From Mauremys mutica (lineage: Eukaryota; Chordata; Testudines; Geoemydidae): a stretch of DNA of 64,000 bases. The stretch spans positions 38,634,399 to 38,698,398 of the forward strand of contig NC_059084.1 in NCBI RefSeq assembly GCF_020497125.1, given 5' to 3'. Made by a program: the position numbers and the translations under genes. Shown piece by piece: positions 46,374 through 58,499 of the stretch (positions are counted from its first letter, which is position 1; the number at the start of each line of letters is the position of its first letter). A model generated the notes under the pieces. It did no database searches, was not told the DNA's origin, and saw only the letters and a program-made list of their open reading frames with translations.

Positions 46374-46495
46374 AGAGAATGACTCTATAGTCTGGTGATC
46401 AAGGTACCCATCTGAATTAGTCATAGAGAAGTTCTGCATCTCTTATCTCCGGGATGAATGCCTTGATCACCAAACTATAGAGTCATAGTCATTCT
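46374..46495. repeat. Foldback element, unit 2
   Basis: Copy of 27472-27591. Confidence 0.75.
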
Positions 46496-47699
46496 TGCAA
46501 TGGACTGTGGACTTGTGCGAGTGGTGAACGAGGGGTGTGTGCTACAGTGAGGGGATATATGTGTTTGGGATTATTGTGAGTGCTGGTTGGGTTGTTGTGT
46601 GGGTGGTTTCAAAGTCCTGTGGCACATGGGCCAAGTAATCCACTATCTATCCAATCTCCCTCGTACAACCAATGAAAATGTTGCATGCAAATTATCTGGC
46701 GAGGAAGGGTGGTGATTGGTTGAGTTACCTCTAATATCACTATGGTATAGGACTCTGGGCATGGCATAGGTACATGCCTTGTTGGTTAACAGAGTGTCAT
46801 TTGTAAAGTCAAAATGTCTGAGAACTTAAAAATTGAACAGTAACTGATTGTGAATCTGAGTGATGATTGCACCTTGTAATATTTTGAACAAAAGGAGCTC
46901 TCAACCATGCTTGTAGCTGTTTTGATTCAATACAACTTCATTTTGACTGACCCAAACCAAATGTTTTGAACATTTTGCATTTTGATACTTAGGGGGGGAA
47001 TTGTTCTGATTTAAAATGAAAACAAATAAGTCAGACATTCCCATGGTATGGAAATCGCCAGTTTTGACCACCTTTTCACATTATCCTAATACACTGACCG
47101 GTACAGAGATTTTAAAACCTAGTCTCATCTAAAATTGCAAAAATAAATAAATAAATAAATAAATAAAGCATTAAAAAAAAATATTGAGGATCAACAAGTC
47201 TCCTAAAAAGTAATCATAAACCAGCAAATGACACTCATCAAATGGGAAGAGAGCAGATTTTGGAAATGGCCAGCATATTGCATCTGGAATTTTCAAAATA
47301 GTCTACGGGAGGTGCTCAATTCACATTCAAAGACATTTGGGTGCCTATCCCATTTAATCCCCTTTCAAAGCCACAGACATCATCATTTATTTACAAATGA
47401 CTAAGCTGACCTTACGTCAATGGGAGTTAGTCACCAGACCTGCTTAGGTGCTTTTAAAAATCTCAGTAGGTGTCTATGTGCATTTTTAGGCACCTAAATA
47501 CCGGTAACAATCTGACCTTTAGGCACTTTTGAAATTTTTTCCTTTAGTCTCTCAGTGTCCTAGTTACCCATCTGTAAAACGGGGTTAATAGCATTTCTCT
47601 ACCTCACAGAATGTTGTGACAATGAATATGGGAAAGGGCTTGTCTTCATTGCAAGGGTTAGCTTGAGTTAGTGCACTCAGGTTACTCCACTCAGGCGAG
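46496..47699. other. Intergenic DNA up to the unit 2/3 junction
   Basis: No gene; (AAAT)n at 47140-47167, longer than in unit 1. Confidence 0.45.
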
Positions 47700-47934
47700 C
47701 CTAATACAAATAATTTAGCATGTTTTTTCTCTCACTCACAGCAGCATAAATCAAAGCTAGCTCCTCACACATCCAATAAATTGCTAATCATGACGGGGTG
47801 AAAGAATGGAGGAGAGGTGGCAAATTTTTCCAAAAGATGGGTGCTTCCTCAGATTCTCTGGTTGAATCTGTTCCACTCTAGCTAAATAATGATAGGCTGA
47901 CTGCGCCAGAGAGAAAGAGAGCAAAAATAAGAGC

Positions 47935-47980
47935 ATAAGAATACAAGAATGGCCATACTAGGTCAGACCAATGGTGTTGT
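47935..47980 (-). mobile_element. CR1 3' tail fragment, unit 3
   Basis: As in units 1 and 2. Confidence 0.6.
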
Positions 47981-48179
47981 GTGAAAAAGTACTTCCTTAT
48001 GTTTGTTTTAAGTTTGCTACCTAGAAATTTGGGGAGGCTGGCAGATAATCCCTAAGGATTCATGATAGTGTCCATAATTCCTAGATGTGTCAGGGGGGTT
48101 AGCACAAATGATTATTTGCTTGAAATTCATACTTGTAAATGATTTGGAGCGAATTGGTAGGGGAAGTAGAAGGGGGTGG

Positions 48180-50003
48180 GAACCTGGGCAGCGGTGATAA
48201 TGAGATGGTTGAGTTCAGGATCCTGACAAAAGGAAGAAAGGAGAGAAGCAAAATATGAACGCTTGACTTCAGAAAAGCAGACTTTGACTCCCTTAGGGAG
48301 CTGATGGGCAAGATCCCCTGGGAGGCTAATATGAGGGGAAAGGAGTCCAGGAGAGCTGGCTGTATTTTAAAGAAGCCTTATTGAGGGTGCAGGAACAAAC
48401 CATCCCGATGTGCAGAAAGAATAGCAAATATGGCAGGCGACCAGCGTGGCTTAACAGAGAAATCTTCAGTGAGCTTAAACACAAAAGGAAGCTTACAAAA
48501 AGTGGAAACTTGAACAGATGAATAGGGAGGTGTATGAAAATATTGCTCGAGCATGCAGGGCTGTAATTTGGAAGGACAAAGCACAATAGGAGTTGCAGCT
48601 AGCAAGGGATGTATAGGGTAACAAGAAGGGTTTCTACAGGTATGTTAGCAACAAGAAGGTCAGGGAAAGTGTGGGACCCTCACTGAATGGGGGAAGCAAT
48701 CTAGTGACAGAGGATGCAGAAAAAGTTGAAGTACTCAATGCTTTTTTTTGCCTCAGTCTTCACAGAGAAGTTCAGCTCCCACACTGCTGCACTGGGCAAC
48801 AAAGTATGGGGAGGAGGTGAGCAGCCTTCAGTGGAGAAAGAACAGGTTAAGGCCTATTTAGAAAAGCCAGACATGCACAAGTCCATATGTCTGGATCCAA
48901 TCTGAGGAAGTTGGCTGTTGTGATTGCAGAGCCATTGGCCATTTTGAAAACTTGTGGTGGTCAGGAGAGGTCCCGGACACCTGGAAAAAGGCTAATATAG
49001 TGCCCATCTTTAAAAAAGGGAAAAAGGATAATATGAGGAACTACAGAGTGGTCAGTCTCACCTCAGTCCCTGGAAAAATCATGCAGCAGGTCCTTAAGGA
49101 ATCCATTTTGAAGCACTTGAAAGAGAGAAAGGTGATCAGGAACAGTCAACATGGATTCATCAAGAGCAAGTCATACCTGACCAACCTGATTGCCTTTTAT
49201 GATGAAATAACTAGCTCTGTGGACATGGGAAAAGTAGTGGATGTGGGATATACCTTCACTTTAGCAAGGTTTTTGATATGGTCTCGCACAGTATTCTTGC
49301 CAGCAAGTAAAAAAAGTATGGATTGGATGACTGGACTATAAGGTGGATAGAAAACTGGCTGGATCATCTGGGTCAATGAGTAGTGATCAATGTCTAGATG
49401 GCAGACGGAATCAAGTGGAGTGCCCCAGGGGCCGGTCTTAGGAGCAATTTTGTTCAACGTCTTCATTAATGATCTGGATGATGGGATTTTCTCTGATGAT
49501 ACTAAGCTCAGGGTGGGGGGGAAGTAGATAGGGTCCAGAGGGACCTAGACAAATTGGAGGATTGGGCCAAAAGAAATCTGATGAGGTTCAACAATGACAA
49601 GTGCAGAGTCCTGCACTTAGGACAGAAGAATCCCATGCACCGGTAGAGGCTGTGGGCTGACTGGCTAAGCAGCAATTCTGCAGATAAGGACCTGGAGATT
49701 ACAGTGGACAGTGGAGAAATTGGATATGAATCAACAGTGTGCCCCCGTTGCCATGAAGGATAAAAACACATTGAGCTGCATTAGTAGGAGCATTGCCAGC
49801 AGATCAAGGGAAGTGATTAGTCCCTTCCATTTGGCACTGGTGAGGCCACATCTGGAGTACTGCATCCATTCTTGGGCTGCCACCACTACAGAAAGGATGT
49901 GGACAAATTGGAGAGATTCCAGTGGAGGGCAACAAAAAATTATTAGTGGGCTGAGGCACATGACTTACCAGGAGTGGCTGTGGGAACTGGGCTTATTTAG
50001 TCT
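48180..50003 (+). mobile_element. Degenerate CR1 LINE ORF2 body, unit 3
   Basis: Copy of the same element. It shares with unit 2 the 1-bp loss in the AAAAGG run, and has a private loss of a few bases near 48944 that removes part of the IIFENLWW codons. RT frame 48952-49341; C-terminal frame 49711-50145 spills beyond the CR1 end. Dead. Confidence 0.85.
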
Positions 50004-50557
50004 CTTTGGGACAGACATAGGAGAGTGCTCTGCAATATGGTGGGAAAACAAGAAATTGCTAATAATGATGTGCGTTATTGAACAAGTGATTGATGCCATT
50101 TCTGAAGGAACGAGGAAAAAATATAAAGGGTTGAAGTGGATGTGATGTATGTATATATTTTTTTCATAGCACGCATTGAAACACATACTTATCTTATCCA
50201 AAGACTTGCCTACCCTTGGAAAAGCCCCTAGGCAGGCTAAGCTTCCTGGAGAAACCTCCAACCTCTGGAGGTCTGGGGGAGCACTTCCTCCACCCAGACC
50301 TTCTCATCAATCTAGCCTTTCCTTTATTCAGGGAGAGTGTCTCTTTAAATCTATTTCAGTCTTTTGATCTTCCGCTCTTCATAGGGAGAGGAATTCAGTC
50401 TTGGGAAAACTAGTCTGGCAGGCCCAGCATGGGTGGGAGAAGGACATCTCAGTGAATTGTCCTTGGTCTTTGCTGAGGAGCTATTAAATGGGCTGTCATC
50501 CCGTCTTCCTGGGTAGTTTCCCAACCACCCGGCTATTGAATTAACTCAATATATGAA
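50004..50557. repeat. OR-C 3' flank, unit 3
   Basis: Equivalent of 12877-13429. Confidence 0.7.
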
Positions 50558-51622
50558 TGTACAAGAGTTCACCGGGGCTCAACCCTCTCCGGGCCGGTGG
50601 GGAGCCACGCCGGCTCACTACACCCCATTGGTTCCGGGGATTTAGTCCGGCCAGGGGGTCTTCCCTCGGTAGCCATTGCTGTAGCTGGCCGAAATACGGT
50701 TAGCCCGGCCCCGGCTCGGGGCGGGGCAACCCCGACAAGTCTGGGCTCTGGCCCTCCGTCAGGGCTAAGCAATCTCAGTACAAAGGACTAAGCCCAGTCC
50801 TAGGTCAGGGCGCGGCAACGAACGCTGAGTCAGGGGGCTCAGGCCCTCAGGCCGGGCTGAGCAGTAACAATAATCTAAGGCCTGGCCCTAGATCAGGGCA
50901 GGGCAACAAATACTGAGTCAGGGGGCTCAGGCGTTCAGGTAGGGCTAAGCAGGAACAACAGGTTCCAGCCTCATCAGGCCAGGGAGAGGGGGAGTCTGCC
51001 ACCCTGGAGTGGGGTGGCAGGGGGGCCGCAGGGCCTCCCACTCCACTGCCTCCCAGCCCAGGGCCCTAGCAGCGGCTGATGATCCGCTACTTAGTCAGTG
51101 GGCATCCTGGCCACAACACACCGACATAGGCTCTGGCAGTGCTGCAGCCAGACTGGGGTCGGCTGCCCCCAGGCTGCTTCCACACACCCCCTCGGGACCT
51201 ACCTGGGTCCTGGTGTTGGCCTCTGGGGGGTCCAGGAGCATGAGTTCGTCGGGGCAGGGGTTGGTCGGCAGGTCCGGCAGCTCCTTCGGATAGTGAGCAC
51301 AGGGCAGGTCTGGCAACTCCTCTGGATAGCGAGAACAGGGCAGGTCCGGCAGCTCCTCCGGATAGCGGGCACAGGGCAGGTCCGGCCAATCTGGGCAGCC
51401 CCCTTGGGCTGCAGGAGCTTCCCAGTCGCAAGCTCCACTAGGGACGTCTGCTCTCTCCAGTGGCTGGGCTCCTACTGAGCTCTGAGGGCCAGCTTTTATA
51501 GTTCCGGGTCGCTGCCTGACCCTCTGAGGGGTGGGCTCAGCGCTCCCTAGCTCTGCCTATTCCGGCCTCCGGATGGGCTCTTCCCCCTCCAGGGCAGTGG
51601 GCAGCCACACCGCCTCACTACA
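50558..51622 (-). mobile_element. Solo LTR with minisatellite, unit 3
   Basis: A 1065-bp LTR, TG...CA on the minus strand, with ATGAA on both sides (50553-50557 and 51623-51627). It has the same internal layout as unit 2, including the direct echo of its own 5' end near 50585-50627. The minisatellite is reduced to three units. TATA-type box near 51495. Confidence 0.75.
51268..51375. repeat. 36-bp minisatellite, 3 copies, unit 3
   Basis: Three full units and a partial fourth. Confidence 0.92.
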
Positions 51623-51740
51623 ATGAATATAAAACCACATTTACAATATTCAGACAAACGTACAGATTATATAGTATTTTCATAAATTACTACAGGCAAC
51701 TCCAAATCCATCACAAGTATATGGGTTTTTTTTACAAGTT

Positions 51741-51847
51741 TCAAAGCAATATTTTTCTGTCTATCACCCTCCCCAGGGCTTCCTCCACCTCCTTATTCCT
51801 CAGACTGTAGATTAAAGGGTTCAACATTGGGCACATCACCAACATTG
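51741..51847 (-). pseudogene. OR-C fragment, unit 3
   Basis: C-terminal OR stump ([29 protein letters not shown], stop) with the same 5' breakpoint as units 1 and 2. Confidence 0.85.
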
Positions 51848-53436
51848 GTTTTTGGTTTTGTTTTTTTGGTATGTATTTTTATAGAGTAAATAATTTAGTA
51901 TGTCTTTTCAGATGGATGTAGGAAGTGGTGTCAGGATAGCTATAGTATATTTCAAAATCTTTCCACTGCCTGGTACATTTTGAAACCCGCTAACAAGTTT
52001 TCTCTCATTTTCAGGCTGTTCCAGAGCAGGATAAATCTATTTTATTTGATTTGGTGCTTTATGTATGTGCCCTTTTAAAACTATAGTTCAGACTAAAGCT
52101 ACTACCCCATGTATGTTATTTATTGGGAATCTATCTAGTAACCGAATGGGAGCACTCCGCCTGACAGATGGAGCTGATGAGGGGAGGGTAAGAGGAAGAA
52201 CTGGGGAGGAGATACTCTGACAAGAGAGTGACACAACATGGAAGCTTCTTCACCATAGTCTCTAATGTTCAAGCACAAACTGGGGCGGGGTGTCTCATGA
52301 GCAGCTGTGATGTCCCTCAAGAGGGAGTGTAGTTGGTAACTGGGTTTCAACCCTAAACCCATTCCTAGAGTGTTCTGGGGACCCAGTAGGCAAGGCTTTG
52401 CTGGTGTGTCACCTGTTCCCACAGGCAGCCTCTTCCTCTGGGTAACGCCGACATGCTAAAAGATGGGTTGCTTCTCATCCCACTGAAATAACTTAGGGTG
52501 AGGTCAGGTCCCATTATCATACCCCGTCCCTAACCCTGTTACACCTGGAAGTGGAGTCTCACTCTTCCCCAAGGCAGCACTGGAGTTGTAGTCTTCAGGG
52601 TTGGATTGTGGCACTCATGATCTTCCTCACCTGAATACACCCAATTAAGTTCAGAGGCCCCTACAACAGGGGGATCCATATACAAGTTATGAGATTATTA
52701 TTACTATTGTAATATTGAGTTTGTTCTTAAAACAGAGGGAAATGTGGTGTTGCTAGATCCAGGATTGCGAGCTGGGAGTTGTAGTCTGTGTGTTTAGAGA
52801 ATGATCAAGAATCAGGCGGCATAAGTGTGTGTTTGTGCCATGGCTGGCATCAGACGCTGCTGCGGCAACTGCTTCTGGAGCTGCTGGATTTTTGTCTTAA
52901 TAAACTGTGTTGGATTTCACCCTTTCGGTCTCAGCACTCACTACTCAGCAGTTGTTAACGTACCAGAAGCCTCCAGCCCCAGACTGATGTTCCTTCAAGC
53001 TTATTCCCAAACTTATTCAGGGCTGCATTCAGTGCACAAGCTGCTTACTGGTTTGGGCCCTATAGGTGAGTTAGGTGGAGGAATGCATAACTTCCAATAG
53101 TTAGTGTGTCAGTCTGGGGCATGGGTGTCCGGACACTTACCATGGAGCTGCAGTGTGCATTCTCAGAAGCAGAAACATAGGCACCTCAGGAACTTTTACT
53201 GCAAAGACACTGGCACTGAGAGAGTTTAGTGCCTACAAAATTGGATGGCAGCTGAGTGGAGGTTTTGGGAATCCTGGGAAGATCTGATTCTGGAATTTAG
53301 GCACCTAAATCCCTGTGTGAATCTAGCACCAAATACTTTTTTCCTTTTAGGTAATCCTAAATAGATAAAAGAAATTAACCCAATGTTTGTAATCCTAGAG
53401 ATTTGAATTTAAAATTAATCTTTTATTTAGTGTGAT
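51848..53436. other. Intergenic DNA, unit 3
   Basis: Equivalent of 14205-15700. LTR-like segment from about 52743 to 52960. No gene. Confidence 0.4.
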
Positions 53437-53645
53437 TCATGGCTATTAGCCAGGATGGGTAAGGAATGGTGTCCCTAGCCTCTGTTTGTCAGAGGATGGA
53501 GATGGATGGCAGGAGAGGGATCACTTGATCATTGCCTATTAGGTTCACTCCCTCTGGGGCACCTGGCATTGGCCACTGACGATAGACAGATAATGAGCTA
53601 GATGGACCTTTGGTCTGACCCGGTATGGCCGATCTTATGTTCTTA
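53437..53645 (+). mobile_element. CR1 3' end insertion, private to unit 3
   Basis: A 209-bp 5'-truncated CR1: GGCTATTAGCCAGGATGGG, CTCTGGGGCACCTGGCATTG, TGGACCTTTGGTCTGACCC, ending in a TTATGTTCTTATG octamer tail. TGAT flanks both sides (53433-53436 and 53646-53649). Units 1 and 2 have the uninterrupted TGTGATACCATG / TGTGATATCATG. Confidence 0.9.
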
Positions 53646-53750
53646 TGATACCATGTAGTCTGCATTTAAAACATATTTCACATTGGCTTATATTTGAAGA
53701 TACATATTGTTTCAGACTTTAATGCAATTCTCCAGAAACTATAATGAAGA

Positions 53751-53820
<70 letters not shown>

Positions 53821-53821
53821 G
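53751..53821. repeat. (GAAA)n microsatellite, unit 3
   Basis: About 17 tetramers. Confidence 0.96.
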
Positions 53822-54308
53822 AAAATTTACTTGATCAGAGTACATTATTTTATTACAATTATGCTTGCTTTAGCAAATCCACTTTAATTGCAATTGTTAC
53901 GTTTTATCAAGAAAAAAGATGTGGAACACATTCAAATACAATATTAAGAAATTGCTTTCTACTTGCTAGTTCCCTCAAGATAGTATTTTCTTCTCTGTTC
54001 CTTCCAATACACATGATGGAGTTGAACATGAAAATCAAATCAAATCTTGAGGAATAGGGAACGTATCTGGTTTAACATGTCTTAATGAATCTTTTCAATT
54101 TGTCAGAGAGTCTCCAATGTTGTGTAATGTGAAATGCATAATAATAACATGTCTGGTAGATTTTCCAAGGAGTCTCAAATAGCTCTTCAGAAATCTAGAA
54201 TCTCTCTTGAGGAACCAGAAATGTATCTTAGGGGTTCTGAATTGCCTTGTGAATAATTAAGAGATATCTGGAACATTATTTGAGGAATATGTGGTGTATT
54301 TTATGGAA

Positions 54309-55235
54309 TCATTTTCCACCTAATATTTTCCTTAGGGCAATTTTCACTTCCTTGTTCCTCAGACTATATATGAAGGGGTTAAACATCGGTGTCATAATGG
54401 TATAAATCAGAGAAAGCAGTTTGTCAGTGTCCATTGAACCCCTTGACTTGGGTTTTAAATATGCAATCATAGCAGAGCCATAGAATAGAGTTACTACAGT
54501 GAGGTGTGAGGAGCAGGTGGAGAAGGCTTTGCATCTGCTCTGGGCTGAATGCATCTTCATAATTGTGTGTACGATTTTAATATATGAAATAACAATGAAG
54601 AAAAAAGGGGTGATTACGAATAGCAGAGCTGCAATAAACACAGCTATTTTATTCCTGAAGGTGTCCACACAGGACAGCTCCAGCAGAGGGGGGATGTCAC
54701 AGAAAAAATGGTTAATTTCATGAGACTCACAGAAAGGCAAAGAAAATACCAAATACGTCTGCCCACAATGTACCAGGATGTTGACAAGCCAGGACCAGGC
54801 TACCACGCTAGCACAGACCCTGTGGTTCACAATAAGTGTGTAATGCAGGGGGTTACATATGGCAATATAGCGGTCAAAGGCCATGGCCGCCAGTAGAAAA
54901 CACTCTGTACCACCTAATAAAAGTAAGAAATACATCTGGGCAGCACAGCCGATGAATGAGATTTTTCTATCCTCTGCCAGGCAATTGGCCACCATCTTGG
55001 GCAGGGTGATTGAGGCATAGCAGATCTCCACAAAGGATAAGTTCCTGAGGAAGAAATACATGGGGGTGTGAAGGGCGGAGTCCAACACCGTGACCAAGAC
55101 AATGACGCCATTCCCAATCAGAATCACCATGTAGATGATCAAGAAGACCATGAAGAGCAAACCCTGCAGGTTTGTGAGGTTGGAGTATCCCAAGAGGATG
55201 AATCCAGATGTCGTGGTGTAATTTCCACTCACCAT
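54309..55235 (-). CDS. OR-A3: olfactory receptor, class II, intact
   Basis: 308-residue intronless OR from the ATG at 55235. The full landmark set is present (NYT, TPMYFFLRNLSFVEICY, TM3 Cys, [49 protein letters not shown]). It is the most divergent of the three. TM3 reads AQMYFLLLLGGTE (Leu at 3.32 and 3.33 where the others have Ser and Phe). NHRVCASVVAWSW replaces NNKVCASVVAGSW at the IC2-TM4 border, and IVHTIMKMHSAQSR replaces ILNTIMKMPSAQSR in IC3. The frame remains open upstream to a non-ATG codon, so the ATG is preferred. Confidence 0.93.
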   Translation of the reverse strand: MVSGNYTTTSGFILLGYSNLTNLQGLLFMVFLIIYMVILIGNGVIVLVTVLDSALHTPMYFFLRNLSFVEICYASITLPKMVANCLAEDRKISFIGCAAQMYFLLLLGGTECFLLAAMAFDRYIAICNPLHYTLIVNHRVCASVVAWSWLVNILVHCGQTYLVFSLPFCESHEINHFFCDIPPLLELSCVDTFRNKIAVFIAALLFVITPFFFIVISYIKIVHTIMKMHSAQSRCKAFSTCSSHLTVVTLFYGSAMIAYLKPKSRGSMDTDKLLSLIYTIMTPMFNPFIYSLRNKEVKIALRKILGGK

Positions 55236-56304
55236 TGGATGGCTATATTGAATCTGCAGAGATAACAAAGGCAGTAGACAAGGGTATGTCTTCTGAGGAG
55301 ATTGTTGGCCTATAACTTTCTCACAGATGTGAAATCACACATCTCAGATGTTATAGATAGAAACCTGCATAGACACCCGTGCCCTTATGACTGAGTTAGT
55401 CACATATTCTGGCTAAAAGATGTACAGAAATATAATCAGAACTGCATAACTTTTTGTCAAAGGCCTAATACTGATACCATCTAACACAGATTCTCTCTGA
55501 GGTCTAATGACCTGGATCCTGTTTTTTTCAGAGCAGGAAGATGGGGTTTTACCTAGAGCTGGCTGACATTTTTTCAACAACTCCACCCTCCCCCTGAAAA
55601 ATATTATTTTGACAAAAAAAAGTTGAAAAAAGTGAGGGGAAAATATAGGAAAATTTGGGAGTAAAAACACCTTATTGTTGTTTAAAACTTTTTGTCCAAA
55701 TAGAAAAGTCTGAAAAGGATTTAGAAAGTGATGTGTTAATTTCACTCACATTTCATACCTCTAAAAATCTCTTCCCCTTTTTGATATTGGGGTGAAAAAG
55801 GGAAATCAGTAAAATGTGAAAGTGAGTTTTCCCCATTTTTTCTCATTTTTTCCTCTTTTTCTTTCACTTCAGCACATTTATTGCTCCACAGAGTCCAGGT
55901 CTCTCTCTTCAAAAGTACTTATGCTTTTCATTTGTCCCCTACTTATCTTTATCAATTTCCTGTTTACAAGGAATACCCCAATGTCAACTGCACCCAAATC
56001 CCTGTAACAGGAAGAGGATCCCAAGTAGAAGTAATGTTGGCCATGCTTAGTCTACACTCATGAGTAGCAAATTCAACTACTTTGTCCATCTAACAAAGAA
56101 AGGTCTATCAAGATCCAATAGCTGGAAGTTGAAGCAGACTAGAAATAAGGCCTAATTTTTTTTAAAAGGAGAGTAATTAAACATTGGATCCCCTACCAAG
56201 GGTCATAGAGGATTCTTCATCATTGACAATTTTAAAATTAAGACAAGTTTTTTTCTACAAGATCTAATCTAGGAATTGCTTTAGGAGAACTCTAGGTCTG
56301 TATT
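55236..56304. other. OR-A upstream region and spacer, unit 3
   Basis: Equivalent of 17302-18345; no gene recognised. Confidence 0.4.
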
Positions 56305-57119
56305 TGTCATAAACAGATAGTTATGGGTTAATGTCTCTTTTACCTATAAAGGGTTAACAAGCTCTGTGAACCTGACAGACACCTGACCAGAGGACCCATC
56401 AAGGGACAAGATAATTTCAAATCTCTGAGGAGGGAAGTCTTTGTCTGTGTTTCTTTGTTTTGGGGGCTGTTCTCTCTTGGGATTAAGAGAGGCCAGACAC
56501 ACATCCAGGCTCTCCACGCTTCCTGAAATATTTCCTTCTATTCAGTATAGTGAGTATTAGCAAGGCGGATTAGTTTTGTGATTAATTTCTGTATTTGCAA
56601 ATGTGTGTTTGCTGGAGAAATATCTTTATTTCTGTTTGCTGTTACTTTTGATTATTCTGAGAAAGGGGGAGGGGAGTCCCTCTAGGTTTATAAGCTAGAC
56701 CCTGTAATATTTTTCATCCTGGTGTTACAGAGATAGTGTTACTTTCTTTCTTTCTTTTAATAAAATCTTTCCTTTTAAGAACCTGATTGATTTCTTCCCT
56801 TGTTGGGAACCTCAGGGGAAGAGGAGGGGGGAAGGTGAATCCGTCTTTGTTTTGATTCAAGGAGTTTGAATCAAGGTGATCTCTCCCAACGGCTAAGGGA
56901 GGGGGAGGTGGGGGAATGGGCTATTTCCCTTTGTGTTAAGATCCAAGGAGTTTGGATCGGTGTTCCCCCGGGAAAGTTTTGGGGGAACAGGGAATGTGCT
57001 AGACACTGGAATTTCTAGCTGGTGGCAGCATTACCAGAACTAAACTAGGATTTAAGTTTAGAGGAGCCCATGCAGGTCCCCATCTTGTGGACGCTAAAGT
57101 TCCAAGTGGGGAATAAACC
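56305..57119 (+). mobile_element. Solo LTR, private to unit 3
   Basis: An 815-bp insert starts TGTCATAAACAGATAGTTA and contains a pyrimidine tract and AATAAA polyadenylation motif (56758-56765). It ends GGGGAATAAACC at the resumption of unit sequence (GATTTGAACCGTTCATGG). It resembles an abundant turtle LTR type. No CA terminus or target duplication is visible, and about 60 bp of the CR1 tail present in unit 2 is missing, so the right end was lost by deletion. Confidence 0.75.
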
Positions 57120-57919
57120 GATTTGAACCGTTCATGGTAGTGAGCACTATACCCTGGGGATAAATGCTTCTGGAATCAAGCACTAAATGTATATTCTGGA
57201 TATTCATAAAGGCCTACATGAGTTCGGTGAGAAACACCTAATGAATGCCTAGCTCTCTTAGTATCTTTTGAAATTCCCAACCAGGATTCTGCCCATTCCC
57301 CTTACAATGAGAAACACCTAACTCCAGTAGTTCTTCTGACCTGATATCTCTACTCAGACATTAAGGTTCTACTCTGTGAGAAGGACCGTAGCAGATTCTG
57401 GTGCTTGAGGAATTACAGGTAGAACATACATTATTGATTGAAACTGAAAATAAAAATTAAAATGTTAAGTGTGACAGTGAAATTGGGAATCAAAAAGAGA
57501 AAGGATATGAGGAAGGCCACAAAAGAAATGCACAAAGTTCTGTCGAGGGAAAACTCAATGAAGAAAAATACTAGATTTAAAAAAAAAATGGAAAAACATT
57601 ATTTCTCAGAAATTTTATAAATGTGTTTTGCTCTGTTTTGATCACTTAATAGAATTGGTGGTGTGTTTCAAAATTTGAAATTTTGAACCATGAAGAAAAA
57701 TTTGAAAAAAATCTTGAGAATTTTTTACATTTTTTCCAGGATTTTTTAAAAAAATGAATACAAGTATAAGAAAACATTTTTTTTATAAATCCTGTTTTCT
57801 CTGTCCAATTTCACCACTTTTCTGCCAACACTAATACAGATGACTAATATTATTCCCCAAAATAGTCCAGTTGACTTCTGAAATATCAATAAACACGTTT
57901 TTTTTCTGTTTTATGAGTA
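57120..57919. other. AT-rich spacer, unit 3
   Basis: Equivalent of 37265-38080. No gene. Confidence 0.4.
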
Positions 57920-58123
57920 CAGTAGAACCTCAGAGTTACCAACACCATAGTTATGAACAGTCCAGTCAACCACATGCCTCATTGGGAACCAGAAGTATGC
58001 AGTCAACGTTCAGGTATAAACTTTTGAAAGAACAACCATAACATTTTGTTCAGTTATGAACATTTCCGAGTTATGAACAACCTCTGTTGTTCCTGAGGTG
58101 TTCGTAACTATGAGGTTCTACTG
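57920..58123. mobile_element. Tigger-like MITE, unit 3
   Basis: TIRs CAGTAGAACCTCAGAGTTAC and the inverse at the right end, with flanking TA. Confidence 0.85.
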
Positions 58124-58153
58124 TAAAAGGCAAAACACTGTCCACTGAAACTT

Positions 58154-58317
58154 AGAATCATAGAATCATAGAATATCAGGGTTGGAAGGGACCTCAGGAG
58201 CAGGATCAACTCAAAGCAAGACCAATCCTCAACTAAATCATCCCAGCCAGGGCTTTGTCAAGCCTGACCTTAAAAACCTCTAAGGAAGGAGATTCCACCA
58301 CCTCCCTAGATAACTTA
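58154..58317 (-). mobile_element. CR1 3' end, unit 3
   Basis: As 19252-19408. Confidence 0.88.
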
Positions 58318-58499
58318 ATGAGACAGAGTCTGCTCTCAGTTATTTTGGTGTAAATCTAAGATGGCTTTACTAAAAATGAGGTTCCCCAGTGGCTAGTATA
58401 TCAAATTAAATCTCATTTTACATGTTCTATTTCTGGCTGTTTCATTTCTCTATCTCTAAAACAGGGCTATTGTTTGTTTTGGCTATTTTTGAAACCTCA

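Larger units (their letters stand above)
28794..47699 (+). repeat. Segmental duplication unit 2 (about 18.9 kb)
   Basis: Second copy. The junction at 28791-28800 reads GAG-CCTA-ATA, joining the right-flank side (GAGCCTA) to the left-flank side (CCTAATA). It shares with unit 3 a hAT MITE absent from unit 1. It carries OR-C, OR-A and a doubly damaged OR-B. Confidence 0.93.
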
